64,000 nucleotides of DNA from Thalassia testudinum (lineage: Eukaryota; Streptophyta; Magnoliopsida; Alismatales; Hydrocharitaceae). The stretch's first letter is position 1, and each line of letters starts with the position of its first letter. Shown in pieces: positions 1 to 11,215 of the stretch. The position numbers and the translations under genes were made by a program. Below the pieces are notes generated by a model. That model had not been told where the DNA came from, did not search any database, and saw only the letters and a program-made list of their open reading frames with translations. The DNA lies in NCBI GenBank assembly GCA_037157565.1, contig JAZHRO010000013.1, forward strand, positions 37,514,501 to 37,578,500. The letters are read 5' to 3'.

Positions 1-63
1 ATGAATTTGGCAAGTTTCGAATCTGGAAACTTTCGAGCTTGCCTGAGTTATCCTCTTCACAAT

Positions 64-111
64 AGGACTCGAGACCCGTTCTCTAAAAAAAAAGGATTCG
101 AGACCTGTTCT
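64..111 (+). mobile_element. Micro-insertion with 19-bp direct repeat (tail only)
   Basis: Repeats AGGACTCGAGACCCGTTCT (64-82) and AGGATTCGAGACCTGTTCT (93-111) differ at two sites, both C to T. They flank the 10-bp insert CTAAAAAAAA. This looks like target-primed reverse transcription that copied almost nothing but the poly(A) tail. Confidence 0.75.
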
Positions 112-764
112 AAATGGAAGAGGATCTCTTGGCAATCAATACCTCCAAATTTGAAGGGATTTGATTGAAGCTAGGAGGAATCGTCGGTCAAAGGCGGCTG
201 TGGTTTTGGGTTTGACTATGATTAGGAAACTTTGAAGTTGAAGGCGGTAGGAGCTAATTTGTGATAAAGATGAGAAAGTTAAGGGTATATATATAATAAA
301 ATATGGAACCTAGGGGTTTAGACGTAAGAAACAAACTACGCCAAGATGGACTTTGATTGTACCCAAATTTTAGTGTTAACTTAATTTGGATCCAAGGAAT
401 CTAATAGTGAACTTAGATTTGGGTTTTGACCATGTTTGACTGGGCAAATTATACAGAAGCACAAATCAGGGTAAATTCCCATTTGAATCTCTGTTTTGGG
501 AGGGAGCACATTCAATTTGAGGTGTGGAGGTGTATGCATCTTCTTCCTGACATTGCACAGCTTAATGGACAAATGATGGAGTACTAGAAAATTTGTGGAA
601 GTTACTAGACCTGATTTCAATTACTTTATTTAAGACTGAAATGGCTCTAAGTGGTGATAGAATTTATGTACATGACTTTACTTAGTATGTGAAGAGGTTT
701 TGTTGTTATTGATTATATATACCTATGGTGGTCTCATGGACGGGACTAGTGCATGGCTTGAAAC

Positions 765-1378
765 TGTATGCCACCACAGTTGATCTCTGCAGTTCATGGA
801 TTTCAGATGAGGATGCTCTTGCATGAGATGAATTGTGGAGTATTGGTTTTATTAGATGCAGTTGGAACCTTGTAGTTGCAAAAAGAAACCAGAAATTCAG
901 ACTCTATGAAGATAACTATAGGAACCAACCCATCTCTGATTTGGATTGTGGCTATAACTAGAGTCCAATTCAGAGGAAGAGATTAAGTGAATAGAACTGC
1001 AAGTGTTCCTTGAAGGAGCCTTTTGATTTCGAGAATATGAAAATTTGTACTAATGATAAAGGGATCTCTGGTGCTTAGCCTGGAACCGTCTGCCATCACA
1101 GCTGATCTCTGCAGATCACAGAATTCAGATTAGGATCCTCTTGTTTTATGTAATTAATGCTGCAGAAGATGAATTTCGAAGTGCTGGTTGTACTGGATGC
1201 AAGTGAAACCTTGTACTGGAAATTCAAACTCTATGAAGATAACTGTAGGAACCAATCAATTTCATCTACAATTTGGATTTTGTCTTTCATTTGGATCCTA
1301 TTCAGGGGAAGAGATCAAATGAGTAGGATTGCAAGATCTACTTGAAGAAGTCTGTTAACTTCAAGAATTTGAGAATTT
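765..1378. repeat. Diverged tandem direct duplication, ~300-bp unit
   Basis: Copy 1 (about 765-1047) and copy 2 (about 1087-1378) align along their length. Shared landmarks in order are GATCTCTGCAG, ACTCTATGAAGATAACT, TAGGAACCAA, GATTTGGAT/AATTTGGAT, GGAAGAGAT and GAGAATATG/GAGAATTTG. A weaker third copy may follow around 1437-1540. Nothing coding is visible in the unit. Confidence 0.7.
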
Positions 1379-3102
1379 GCATTGAACTTCAATGGGTATT
1401 ATCATTGGGGATGTGCTAAATGATCTGAAGAAAACATGCTGCATCTCAGTTTGGTTTTCTTGGATGCAAATGAACCTATTAGAAAGTCCAATTCAGCTTA
1501 TTCACTCCTGAAGCAGGATTTTAGCATGCTGAACTAAGGCTTTTGTAAGCTTGAAATTGAGTAGGTGGTCTCAAATATGAGATTAGTGAAATTTGATTAT
1601 TCAACATGGTTCTTGTTTCTTTCATGATTTATTTATTAAACAGCTTGAATTTTTACATGATAATTGTGGTGGATTTCAATCTTAAGCCTTTTTGCTTGTA
1701 ATCTATTGCTAAGAAATCCTTACCAACTCATTAATGCATCCTACTTTCACCTTTATAAAGTCAAATATCAGTTTTTTGGCATCAATTGTTATAACATACT
1801 TTCTTTTTACTTGCATGGCAAATTGAAGGAAAGTTTCATTGGCAGAATTTTATCATTTGGTGGACATGTGAGTTGAGCCTTTTCTATAGGTCAACCTAGG
1901 AAATACCACTGTCCAGGTTTATCAGGATATTTTATTTACTTATCCGTAATGCTTCAGGATAAATGTTGATGAAGAATAGAAGTGAGAAAAATTGTCAAAA
2001 CTTGATTTGCGGGGGAAAAAGCAAGGAATGGTAGGTGGAAGCTGGGAGTCAAGTGAAGGATTATAAGTTTTCTCAAAAAAAGGAAGAAAGAACAGAATTT
2101 ATTTGCCAGGGGTGGAAGGATATTAACATTTAAGGTTATTGAAGCTGGCGTATTAGTTAGTCTGCATTTAAACTGACAAGAATTTTTTTGGTCTGGCTTT
2201 ATGAATCAACATGGGAAGTTCATGGGTATAGGAGCAGAACCAAGCAGCAAACATGCTTGTTTTTGAAGGCAAACTAGATTACTTTGAAGTTTGGAAGACC
2301 TGCATCGAGAGATTTATTGAGATAGTAAATAAGTTGTTCTCCATGTTGTTGTCCACTTTGGGCCCTTGCTGACTGGTCTTATGTTTCCTTCTGTTCCCTC
2401 TTTTTGGTGTCTAAGTTCTTGCCTTGCCCACTAGATAGAATAAAAGAATGGGATGTGGTTTGGAACACTTAGATAGGAGTGGAGGAAGTTAGTGTCTCTT
2501 AATTTTTTAGCTTTAGTATCTAAAAGTACAAAAAATATAGGCAGATGCTGATGCAACTCTTGTCTGGCTAAAAATGAATGGATTGGATGGCATTGGTTTA
2601 GCAATAGAAGGTCTTTCCGAGTATTTGCTAAAAATGAGGGTAATACAGCACATATCTAGGATTCTTTCAAAATCAAAACAAAAATGGGGTTGCTACTTTG
2701 CATCCCTGCAGGAAGTAATGGAGAGTAAATGCCAGTGGTGACACCCTCCTCATCTACCCCAGCAAACACACACACACACAAATAGAAAAAGAAGGAAATT
2801 TCATATAACTTATGAATGCCCCATTTCATTTAGTATTAACTAATACGTTATCTCTATAATTCAGGATCAGGTCCATATATTTGATTTACTTAATGCGTTT
2901 TTGCTAATCCTAGTCAAGATTCACCAACAACACTAGTTGTTTCTTCAAAAGAGTCATTTAAATTTTGTGACTCGGTTGTGCCAGACTTTACGAGTTTGAA
3001 CCATGTAGTCAATGTGAAACAGTAAAATTTGAGCAGAGAATTATTTCTCAATGTGCCAAGTAGATCTTTGAACTTCACGTCTTTGTATTTGGTTTCATCT
3101 TA

Positions 3103-3420
3103 TACAGTAAAATTTAGAATTTCTCATACAACAACAGCAATTCCACTCTGAATTTCATTTAGAGAAAAAATGCTGAGGGAGAGGAATGGAGGAGAAACCT
3201 TAGGGGGAAGGATAAGAAGGAAGATTAGTTTCTTGATGTGGCTTATTTTGGATCTTGAAATCACAAGCTTCAGTATTTGTTTACATATTGTACAGTATAA
3301 TTTAGAATTTTTCATGCAGAGAGAAAATGTCATTTGAGAGATAGAGGAGAAACCCTAGGAAAGAGGAAGGGAAGAATAGGGAGATAGAGTGTAAATGTTG
3401 TGACGTGGAACTTCATCAGG
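3103..3420. repeat. Diverged direct repeat, ~140-bp unit
   Basis: Two copies, about 3103-3246 and 3290-3420, share TACAGTA(A/T)AATTTAGAATTT, an AGAGAAAAAATG/AGAGAAAATG block, GGAGAAACC(T/C)TAGG and AGGAAGGGAAGAATAGG-like purine-rich tails. The repeat lies in the intron just upstream of the first visible CPSF160 exon. Confidence 0.6.
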
Positions 3421-3571
3421 TTCCTGCTACACGCACACGTAAATACAAAGCTGCTTTGTTTGTGAACTAGAAGTTTGTGATTTAATTGCATTATCAGCAG
3501 GAAGAAGATCTGCTGGATTAAATGGTTTTTCTTGTTTCACTTTTTGTTCTTACTCCTTTTCTGTCCTTCAG

Positions 3572-3715
3572 GTTACATGGTAATGTGGAATCAATGTCGG
3601 TATTATCTCTTGGGGGTGATGACCGTAGAAGAAGAGATGCAATAGCGCTGGCTTTCAAGGATTCAAAAATTTCAGTTGTTGAGTATGATGACTCGATTCA
3701 TGGACTTCGTACTAG
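3572..3715 (+). CDS. CPSF160: CPSF160 exon (RLHGNVES block)
   Basis: First CPSF160 exon in the window. The acceptor is ctgtccttcag before 3572 and the donor is gtaatg at 3716. It opens with the last base of an Arg codon and ends with two bases of a Ser codon completed by the next exon. The product reads (R)LHGNVESMSVLSLGG, then an acidic/basic linker, then AFKDSKISVVEYDDSIHGLRT. This matches the first WD-like propeller region of plant CPSF160 around residues 110-157. The upstream exon with the start codon is not in the window, so the preceding intron is longer than 3.5 kb. Confidence 0.93.
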
Positions 3716-4105
3716 GTAATGACTGGTCGTGAAAAAGAAATTGGCTTTTACTGGCTGGTCTGGTTTTTGATGGAAGGTGCGACAAATGAAAACGAGAGCT
3801 AGTGTCATTTGACGGACCATTCATGTCTTATTTTATTCTCTCTAGCAAGTTGAGCTGTTGTCTATGCTTAGTATTTAACTCTGTTCGCTTCAAAAGTTCC
3901 TTTTGCCATAAAAAAATGCTATCTTGTAGAGGCCAATCCAATTTCTTATCTGAACTTTTTTTAAACTCTAATTCTTAAGTTATCGGGTAAGAACTTCTGT
4001 GACTGAATACACTGAGTTTAACTCTGTTATTACTGCTCAAAATATGTTGTTATGGACCCTAGAATCCACTTTTTTTCTACGACATAATCATCTCCTTTGA
4101 AATGG
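3716..4105 (+). other. Intron segment, nothing recognised
   Basis: The 5' part of the intron between the first two visible exons, up to the target site of L1 copy A. No ORF or repeat is recognised. The right-hand remainder (9736-9938) is equally unremarkable apart from T-rich tracts that presumably served as the original polypyrimidine region of the exon at 10020. Confidence 0.6.
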
Positions 4106-4136
4106 CTGATTTGATTTTTTTTTTTAAAAAAGGAAA

Positions 4137-4164
4137 GGGTACTTATCCAGGATAATAACTACCC
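4137..4164 (-). other. 3'-terminal stem-loop of L1 copy A
   Basis: Arms GGGTACTTAT and ATAACTACCC pair with one C-C mismatch around a short loop, about 15 nt from the poly(A) tail. It is the positional equivalent of the perfect hairpin in copy B (16133-16160). Confidence 0.7.
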
Positions 4165-4229
4165 AAATATATTAAAGAGAGAATCAACGGCCTCTGCCAA
4201 TACAAAGGGCAAACCCCAAGGTCCCCCAC

Positions 4230-7200
4230 TTACAAGGACCTACTCCAAAGATTAAACAAAGAAGTAACAGGCTTTACAAAATTCTCCACATAAGGCCTCT
4301 GGCCTCTGAAGACCACAGAATTCCTGCCCAGCCAAATGCCCCATAACACCGCCAACGGTCTGGCTCTCTCCTTTTTCGTATGGAAGATATTCTGCCCAAC
4401 ATTACCCCCTCCACCTCTGAAACTGCACCAAAATCCATCAAAAGATCGGCAATTCCACCACCCCGCTCCCACCTGATTCCATATCTGCACTGCAAACGGG
4501 CAGGTGAAAAAAAGATGGTCAATCTCTTCCTCCCTACCTTCGCATAACGGGCAAACCTTACTCTCTTCAGGAGCCCACCTCGTCCTCCAAACCCTAGTCA
4601 CGAGTCTCCTCCTCCTGAGCAGCTAAGCAAAAATCTTGACCTTCAGCGGACACGTGGCTTTCCAAATCTGTCTGCAATCCCTCACCAAATCCAGATCACC
4701 TGTGGATTCTCCACTGGACAACCTCCTGTAGGTAGCCCTCATCGAGAAATCACCCTCATCCCGGCCAAACATATCAATACCGGAAGTCGGCTGCATCCCT
4801 TCTAATTCTTTAAGCAATCTCTGGAAATCAAGAGTTCTTGCATATGAAAGAATCCCTGTAAAGCATGGGCACCACCCCCTTTCCCACACCTCGGCCACTG
4901 ATGCCTCTTTGTTTTGGGACAAAGCAAACAATCTTGGAAATCTTCTAGCAAGCACACCTTGCCTTGTCCAATCATCCTGCCAGAACCTGAAGATCTCCTC
5001 CGTCCCCACCACCGGTACAAAACAATTCTGCACCTTAGGAGCCACCGTCGACAAACCTTTCAGGAAATGAAAAGCATCTCTCAGCGGAGATATCAGGAGA
5101 TCCTAACGCATTGGGATGCCATAAGCCATCCCGAACACCTTGCCTACTAAATCCTCCCTACACTCCAAGAGGCTCCCCACCCACTTCACCAACAGGCTAT
5201 CATTAGACCTCCCCAGGTCTCTCACCCCAAGCCCCCCTCCTGCAACGGTTTGCAAACCTCCTCCTATGCCACCAACCTGGCACCAGGTCCACTCGTCCCC
5301 TGGTTGGACCAGAAGAAGTTCCTCATAAGCCTCTCTATCCTCAAGACAACCTGCCGGGGCAACTTTAGGATAGAAGTGAAGTACGACGGCATCACCGCCA
5401 GAACCGCCTTGAGCAAGACCAACTTTCCACCCCTCGACAAAAGCCTGGATACCCACCCTGTCAACCTCCCCTCCAGTCTCTCCACCAGGGGGCCCAGTCC
5501 TTCACCAGAATCCTACCATTCGTCAACGGTAGACCCAAGTATCTGATCGGAAGCTTCACCTGCTCTGTGCCAAGACCCAAGCTACACCCCCTCACCTCCT
5601 CCTCAGACAAATTGAAAGGGACAAATTCTGATTTAGACAGGTTAATCTGTAGACCTGGGGCCTCACCAAATAGGAAGAGTAAAATCCGCATCCTCTTGGC
5701 TTCCGCTTCCTTGCTTTCAATGAAAAAAATCATATCATCCGCATACTGTAGTAATGGAATACTCGTCCCATCTCCCAACAGGAAACCCCTCACTAAGTTC
5801 CTCTCACATGACCTCTTAGCTGCCCTTGCAAGTGCATTTGCTGCAATAACAAATAGCATCGGAGTCAAAGGACACCCCTACCTCATCCCCCTTCTCAGTT
5901 GAATCCAACCCCCTGCCGGATTTCCATTGATAAGTACCAAGAAAGACGTCGTGGTGATACATTTCTTCATCCAGTCAATCCACATCGGCAGAAAGCCCCT
6001 CTTCACCAAGGATGCCCAAAGAAACGACCATTGCACTGAGTCATAAGCCTTGCTGAAATCGACTTTCCACAAGAAATCCTTCCTCCGACTCTTCCAAAAC
6101 GACAGGATCTCCGAGGCCATCACATATTCTTCCAAAATATTCCTACCGGGGACAAAAGCCGTCTGCACCGGATCCACAATCCTAGCCAGAGTCCTCAACC
6201 TGTTCGCCAAGGGCTCTGCCACAATCAGGTGGATAGCATTCGAGAGGGCTATCGGTCTGTACTCCTGGATCTCCTCAGCACCCTCCTTCTTTGGCAACAG
6301 GAACATGTAGAACTTGTTCAATTTGTTGAAGCCCAAATTTCCAGCTCTAAACTCATGCACCACCTGCATTACATCCTCCTTTACCACCGGCCAAACCTCC
6401 TTATAGAAGGCAACCGAAAAACCATCCGGATCCGAACATCCATCCGCATTCAGCCCCCCCAGATTGCCTTGTGGACCTCATCTTCCTCAAACGGACCCGT
6501 CAGGAAATCGACTTCTGCATCCTGGATCCGTGGCACCTCAGAGCCCAACCATCTCCACCTTCCCCCATGCCTTCTCCCAGTAAACTCCCTGAAGTACCTC
6601 GCAGCTGCTCCATCCACCGCCTCTCTCCCCACAAACTCCTCCCCATCTACCACCAGCCTATCGATCCAGTTCCTCCTCCTTCCTGATGTGGCCATATGAA
6701 AAAAACAAGTGTTAGAATTGCCCTCCTTGAGCCACCTCTACCTTGATCTCACCTTCCACTCCATCTCCACCTCCCGGTCTTCCTCCTGTATCACCTGTAG
6801 TTGCCTCGCTCTGCATACCTTGTCACCGTAAAAAAGGAGACCAACATCCTCCATCAAGTCCATCCGTGCAATCTCACTGAGAGCTTCATACCTCCTCTTC
6901 CCACACTCCTTAATCTGCTTCTTATGGACCTTGAGGAAGGATCTTAGATCCTGCAGTTTAGCTTCCAATCTGACAGCGGCCGAGCCAATCACACGAGTCG
7001 ACCTCCACCGCTCCTCAACCAACCCCCTGAACCCCTATTCAAGGAGCCACGCCCGGTCGAACTTGAAATACGTACCATGTCTCCAATCTTCATTCGTCGC
7101 CCACAACAAGGGGGTGTGATCCGAGAACGGCTGCTCCAGGGATCTAACCTCCACTATAGGGAACAACTCTGCTATCATCGTTGAGACAAAAAATCTTTCA

Positions 7201-7804
7201 ATCCGGGATCGCTGTCCTCCAGAGCTCCTCCAGGTGAAGTGAAGTGACAGGACGAGGGCGGTATGTCAACCAACCCCTGCTCCGCAACAAATCCTGCAAA
7301 AGCATCAGAACCTTGATCCACCCCCCCCCCCCACGGCCATCCGGTCTATCCTCCGCCAGCAGAGTGACATTGAAGTCACCTCCCATCAACCAAGGTATCC
7401 CCTGAAATGCTGCCGCAACCTGGCCCAGATCCTTCCACAGGGCGTGCCTCCTCCAACCCTCCGTCGGACCATAAACTGAGGAGAAGAGCATGCACACATT
7501 GTCCCGCCGTCTCTGTAACCTGACAGTGACAACATGGGACCCGACCAATGAGTCCAGCAAGTTGAAAGCATCATCCTTCCACCCCACAACAACTCCACCC
7601 GCACTTCCAACCGCATCCATGGCCAAGAACTCCCAAAAACTGCTCCTCCCCTACCTCCTTCCACAACCTCCTGTCGTAACTCCCCCATTTTGTCTCCTGG
7701 AGAAAAACCACGTCTGGACCCCACCTCTGAATATATCCACGCAAAGCCGCCCGCCTCGAGGGGTCATTTAATCTCCTCACATTCCACGATAGGACCTTAG
7801 TCAT
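4230..7804 (-). pseudogene. L1 copy A ORF2 (endonuclease-reverse transcriptase), broken
   Basis: The start ATG at 7804-7802 is followed by the apurinic-endonuclease motif SWNVR and QETK. GGDFNV marks the endonuclease core (around 7370-7390). The reverse transcriptase shows KLNKFYMFLLPKKEG, EYRPIALSNA, FVPGRNI, DFSKAYDS and the catalytic LLQYADD box (around 5740). The zf-RVT C-terminus reads CPLCEG...HLFFTCPF and ends at 4230. Breaks: 13-C tract at 7321-7333, a TAG where copy B has Gln before GCPL (about 5893), a one-base frame break at 5488-5492 shared with copy B, and others. In a working element it nicks the target and copies the RNA. Confidence 0.9.
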
Positions 7805-9699
7805 GGATAACCCCGGGAAACTCCTTGCATCGAACGCCTGAACCCCACCTCCATAGCCACCTTATCCACCTGTCCATCCTCCATCACCACTAATCGACCG
7901 GGCGAGCCCCCCGCATCCTTGCCTCTGCCTTGTCCCCAAACAACACCTGCCCCCCCTAGCAAGACAACCCCCTCCACAGGCCGCACCTTTGCCACATCAA
8001 CCCTTCCTACCTTCACCGCATTCTCCATCGCCCCAGCACCTCCACCAGCCCCTACCACCCGTTGCCTATCCCTGGCAACAGTAGCCCCCACCACAGCCCT
8101 CTCATCGCCTCCGCCCCCTACCAAGCTCACTGCTGATGCCTCCCCCTGCCCTCCGGCAGGCGAAGCGGCGCCCTGCTCCCCCTGCTTCCGACGTTGGCCC
8201 TCCCCAACCTCGCTCCCAGTCGGAGCGGTCGCAGCATGCCCCCTCCGGTAGGACCACCGTGATTTGTAAGCCGAAGTGAAACTGGCCTCCTCGACTTTCA
8301 CCTCTGCGCACGCCCTACCTCGCCATTCGCATCGCACATCGCTGCCCAGTCCGACCTGTCGAAGCTTCGTTGCTGGCTCCCAACTGCATCTCCCAGACTA
8401 CGGTCTCCACCGGATAAGAGCCTCGGACCTTCCCGCGAGGTGGGGCTTGAACTGATAACCCAACCAAAGTCACCGCTCCCCACATTCGGATCCAGCCCGC
8501 TCGACCTGGGTCCGCCACGAGCACGCTCTGTAAGACCTCGAGCCACCTCAGCAGAGTCCTCTACCCTCAGCGCCGCAGACTCCTCCACTGCCTCCTCCGC
8601 AAGACCCGCATTAGTCTCCGAAACCCTTGCCCTCTCATCTGCCTCGAATCGTGCCACGGGGATCGCAACCGCTGCGCCATCCATGCCGCGACCTTTGGGC
8701 TTCCCAAGAACAGCCCGCCCCCCCGTTCGTTCTCCCGCCACCTTCGCCATCAGGCATCGCCCCCACACCACCAATCACTGCCTTAGCGAAGGACCTAGGC
8801 CCTCCGGAACCCCGCGAGACGTGAACCAGCCAGGAGGAGCTCCCCCATCTGAGGATCACCCTCTCCGCCAGCTGCCTCCCCGGCTTCATCTCCACCCACG
8901 CCCTAAACCGTGATAGGTCGAACGACCTCAGACCTAGGTCTTCGCAACTTTGGAGCCTCGCAAATGGGGCAACCACCGCTGCTGCAACCTCCACCGTTCG
9001 GAGGAAGAGAGGGGCCCCCTCAATCAGTACCTTTTGCCTTGCGCCAGCCGGCGGTTGCTCCTCCAAAGCGCCATCCGACCTCACCAGCCATCGACACCTC
9101 ACCACACCCCGACCGTACTGCAGCACCTTGAAGGCTAGGTGTTGCAACTCCTCCTGACCAAGTCCTAGCAACACCAGGCATTCGCTCCTGAGGGAAGCCA
9201 CCCTAAAGGATCCCCAGCCAATCCCCAAGAAAGCCGTGGCCGCCCTTCTCAGAGCCCCCACATCCACCTCCCCCTTCAGCACCACCGCCACCATAGCCGA
9301 TGCCAGCCTCCCCTCCAACGCCCTAATCTCTTTCGACCACGGCGCCTCAACCTCCACGAGAGGCACCCCCTCTGGGGGGGGAAGGGTGGAGGTGTCCTCG
9401 CCCTCCTCGAAGAAGCCCCGCCACCCAGCCCACGGTGCCCACAGCTCGATCGCCGATGACCCAGACCACCACAACGCAGACATCTCACTGGCTCCCTACA
9501 GCCCGTTGCCACATGCCCCCTCCTGAGGCACTTGAAACATCACACCAGTTCCGCCCCCCTCCGTGACCTCCCCTTCACCGCCGTCCAGCCAGAGCCGACT
9601 CCCCCCCCCCCCCCCCCCCCCACACACACACAAACACACACTCGCCTCCCTCCCCGCACTCCCCTTCTCGTTCCCCCTCTCGCTCCCCATCCAAAACAA
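7801..9699 (-). pseudogene. L1 copy A ORF1 (CCHC/RNA-binding protein), broken
   Basis: Reading leftwards from about 9690. The two zinc knuckles are C-x2-C-x4-H-x4-C (FKC...GH...GC and CLRCGGLGHRRSSC), near 9480-9550. They are followed by a DUF4283-like region (LVLLGLGQEELQHLAFKVL, VLRYGRGVVRC-like and RVILRWGSSSWLVHV blocks) and a low-complexity Gly/Ala-rich C-terminal half. In known plant L1s this protein binds the element RNA. Breaks seen: a stop just before the first knuckle, a G21/GT repeat in the N-terminus, and frame changes near 8750 and 8330. The last segment (8337-7801) is open and ends in TGA overlapping the ORF2 start. Confidence 0.82.
9601..9641. repeat. Poly-C / CA compound microsatellite inside L1 copy A
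   Basis: A run of 21 C (9601-9621) is followed by a CA repeat with one AAA interruption. It sits in the ORF1 N-terminal region and changes its frame. Long C runs are rare elsewhere in this window outside the LINEs. Confidence 0.95.
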
Positions 9700-9938
9700 T
9701 TATTGCTTTGTTTACTTTACTGATTTGATTTTTTTCCCACCATTTTTAAAGTTTAAGTCATCTCAAATCAATTTTGACATATAATAATTTCTTTCAAGTT
9801 GGAAATTCAACATGAAAGCAGATCTAAGCTGATACACATTTTTTTAAAATCTTCTCAGATGAACATCCTTAACCCACTAAAATACGCCCCATTCTTGCTA
9901 ATTTGTTTGATTTTTTTCTTTGTCTGAATTTCCTTCTT

Positions 9939-10007
9939 AATTCTGAGTTCGAATACTCCAGTAACCATCCTTTTTCTTTTCAAAAAAATAAATTCTGAGT
10001 TCGAATA
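9939..10007 (+). mobile_element. Micro-insertion with 17-bp TSD next to a CPSF160 splice acceptor
   Basis: Identical 17-bp repeats AATTCTGAGTTCGAATA at 9939-9955 and 9991-10007 flank a 35-bp insert. The insert begins CTCCAGTAACCATCC, continues with a T/C stretch and ends CAAAAAAATA. The same family is seen at 23382-23419. The right repeat ends 12 bp before the exon starting at 10020. Confidence 0.85.
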
Positions 10008-10019
10008 ACATGGCTGCAG

Positions 10020-10173
10020 CTCTATGCATTGTTTTGAGGGCCCAGAATGGAATCACTTGAAACGAGGACGTGAATCTTTTTGTCTGGGTCCTTTGGTGAA
10101 ACCTGATCCTCAAGGTCGATGTGCTGGCGTTCTGGTCTATGGTCTTCAGATGATAATTCTTAAGGCAGCACAG
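10020..10173 (+). CDS. CPSF160: CPSF160 exon (SMHCFEGPEW block)
   Basis: The acceptor is ggctgcag before 10020 and the donor gtattt is at 10174. It completes a Ser codon and then reads 51 full codons, SMHCFEGPEWNHLKRGRES followed by GPLVKPDPQGRCAGVLVYGLQMIILKAAQ in two conserved blocks of the family. The exon ends in phase 0. A TSD-flanked micro-insertion ends only 12 bp upstream of the exon (right repeat 9991-10007), so the acceptor context was rebuilt recently in evolutionary terms without losing the AG. Confidence 0.94.
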
Positions 10174-10668
10174 GTATTTTCCTTGGTTGAATGATAATCC
10201 TTTGGACTTCTGTCAACTGAAAAGAAGATGGAGCAAGGACTTAAACAAATTTAAGCTGTCAGTTGCACAAACACTCTAATGTAAGATATGATAGTCCAAG
10301 TGTTTATTTGGATAGATGCACGTAGAAGCCAGAGGTTTGGACAAAATGAAATTTATTTCATCTTGGTATTCCTGAAACGATGTTATTGTTGTCCTATTAT
10401 ACATGTATCACACCTATATTCTTTCCTTGTTTTTGAAGCCATTCTGTTCCTTATAACCTTGCAACTTTTTTTTTTTTTTGGTTGCGAGATTGCACCATTG
10501 AGTCCTACAATTTTCACTACCACGGTATAAGGCCAGTTGTTTTGGATATTTTGTTGGGCTTTAATGAGCTCCTCTACTTTTATATTTGTTAATGTCGCAC
10601 TAGAGTAACATTATTCACATTGTTGGAGTTGGTGACATGCTGATGGCTTTCACTATTATGTTTTCTAG
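10174..10668 (+). other. Short CPSF160 intron, nothing recognised
   Basis: A 495-bp intron without a recognisable element. A run of 15 T at 10467-10481 lies between near-repeats TTGCAA and TTGCGA and could be an antisense tail-only insertion, but the repeats are too short to claim it. Confidence 0.6.
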
Positions 10669-10804
10669 ATTGGCCAAGGGATAGTTGGAGATGATGAAGC
10701 TAATGGATCTCGTGGCACCTTCTCTATTTCAATTGAATCATCGTATACGATTAACCTACGGGAGTTAGATATCAAGAATGTAAAAGATTTTACGTTTGTA
10801 CATG
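10669..10804 (+). CDS. CPSF160: CPSF160 exon (SSYTINLREL block)
   Basis: The acceptor is ttttctag and the donor gtcagt is at 10805. It starts in phase 0 with IGQGIVGDDEANGS, and continues to ESSYTINLRELDIKNVKDFTFVH plus one base of a Gly codon. It corresponds to about residues 210-255 of the plant protein. The intron before it is ordinary (495 bp), while the one after it is 26.8 kb and carries most of the transposons in the window. Confidence 0.93.
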
Positions 10805-11215
10805 GTCAGTTCCACAATTTATTTCCTTTTCTTTGAAAAGAATAACTTGGTGGTTGCTAGGCATCTAATCATTACATTGCACCGATTACTTCCTGTTTGC
10901 ATAAAAGTACAGAATTCATGCATCACATTCTCCATCTATGGTTGTTTCCTCTAAAGGCACTCCCTTTTACTGTGTCTGCAATGACCAAAGGATTGCGAAA
11001 ATGCCTACTCTCATGTTGATATATTTATTGAATCATTTGGGGGGTAAAACATTGCACATTGTGGAACCTTTATGATGCCCATAGTTGAGCTGCAATGCCC
11101 TTAATTGAGCTGTAGGCAAGTTGTTTCTCATGAATAAAAACCTTGGGATGTCCTCTATTCATTAGAAGTAATCCTAGGGGCAGAATAAAGCAATATGTTG
11201 CTGATACAACATCAT

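Larger units (their letters stand above)
1..3571 (+). other. Intronic sequence upstream of the first visible exon
   Basis: No exon with CPSF160 homology (for example the expected N-terminal block) and no transposon protein was found here. It contains a micro-insertion (64-111), two diverged direct duplications (765-1378 and 3103-3420, listed separately) and a short CA repeat (2767-2780). The short ORFs in this stretch show no recognisable domains. It is best read as an intron of the CPSF160 gene. Confidence 0.6.
4106..9735 (-). mobile_element. L1 LINE copy A, near full length, antisense to CPSF160, with 16-bp TSD
   Basis: The element body is 4122-9719. It is flanked by identical 16-bp direct repeats CTGATTTGATTTTTTT at 4106-4121 and 9720-9735, as expected for target-primed reverse transcription. 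On the minus strand it has ORF1 (CCHC protein), ORF2 (endonuclease, reverse transcriptase, C-terminal zinc finger), a short 3' UTR with a terminal stem-loop, and a poly(A) tail next to the left repeat. Both ORFs are broken by stops, frameshifts and homopolymer tracts (13 C at 7321-7333, 21 C at 9601-9621), so this is an old, dead copy. It is clearly GC-richer than the intron around it. Confidence 0.93.

Noticed and set aside
1157..1345. 62-codon open frame as the upstream CPSF160 exon
   Set aside because: The translation does not resemble the expected N-terminal CPSF160 block and the sequence is part of a diverged tandem repeat.
2041..2090. TTTTCTCAAAAAAAGG as a micro-insertion
   Set aside because: The sequence fits the 3'-stub pattern but no flanking direct repeat is present.
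7919..8913. Several plus-strand Pro-rich open frames
   Set aside because: Shadows of L1 copy A ORF1 on the opposite strand.
10467..10490. Poly-T run between TTGCAA and TTGCGA as an antisense tail-only insertion
   Set aside because: The flanking repeats are only 5-6 bp with a mismatch; chance similarity is likely.
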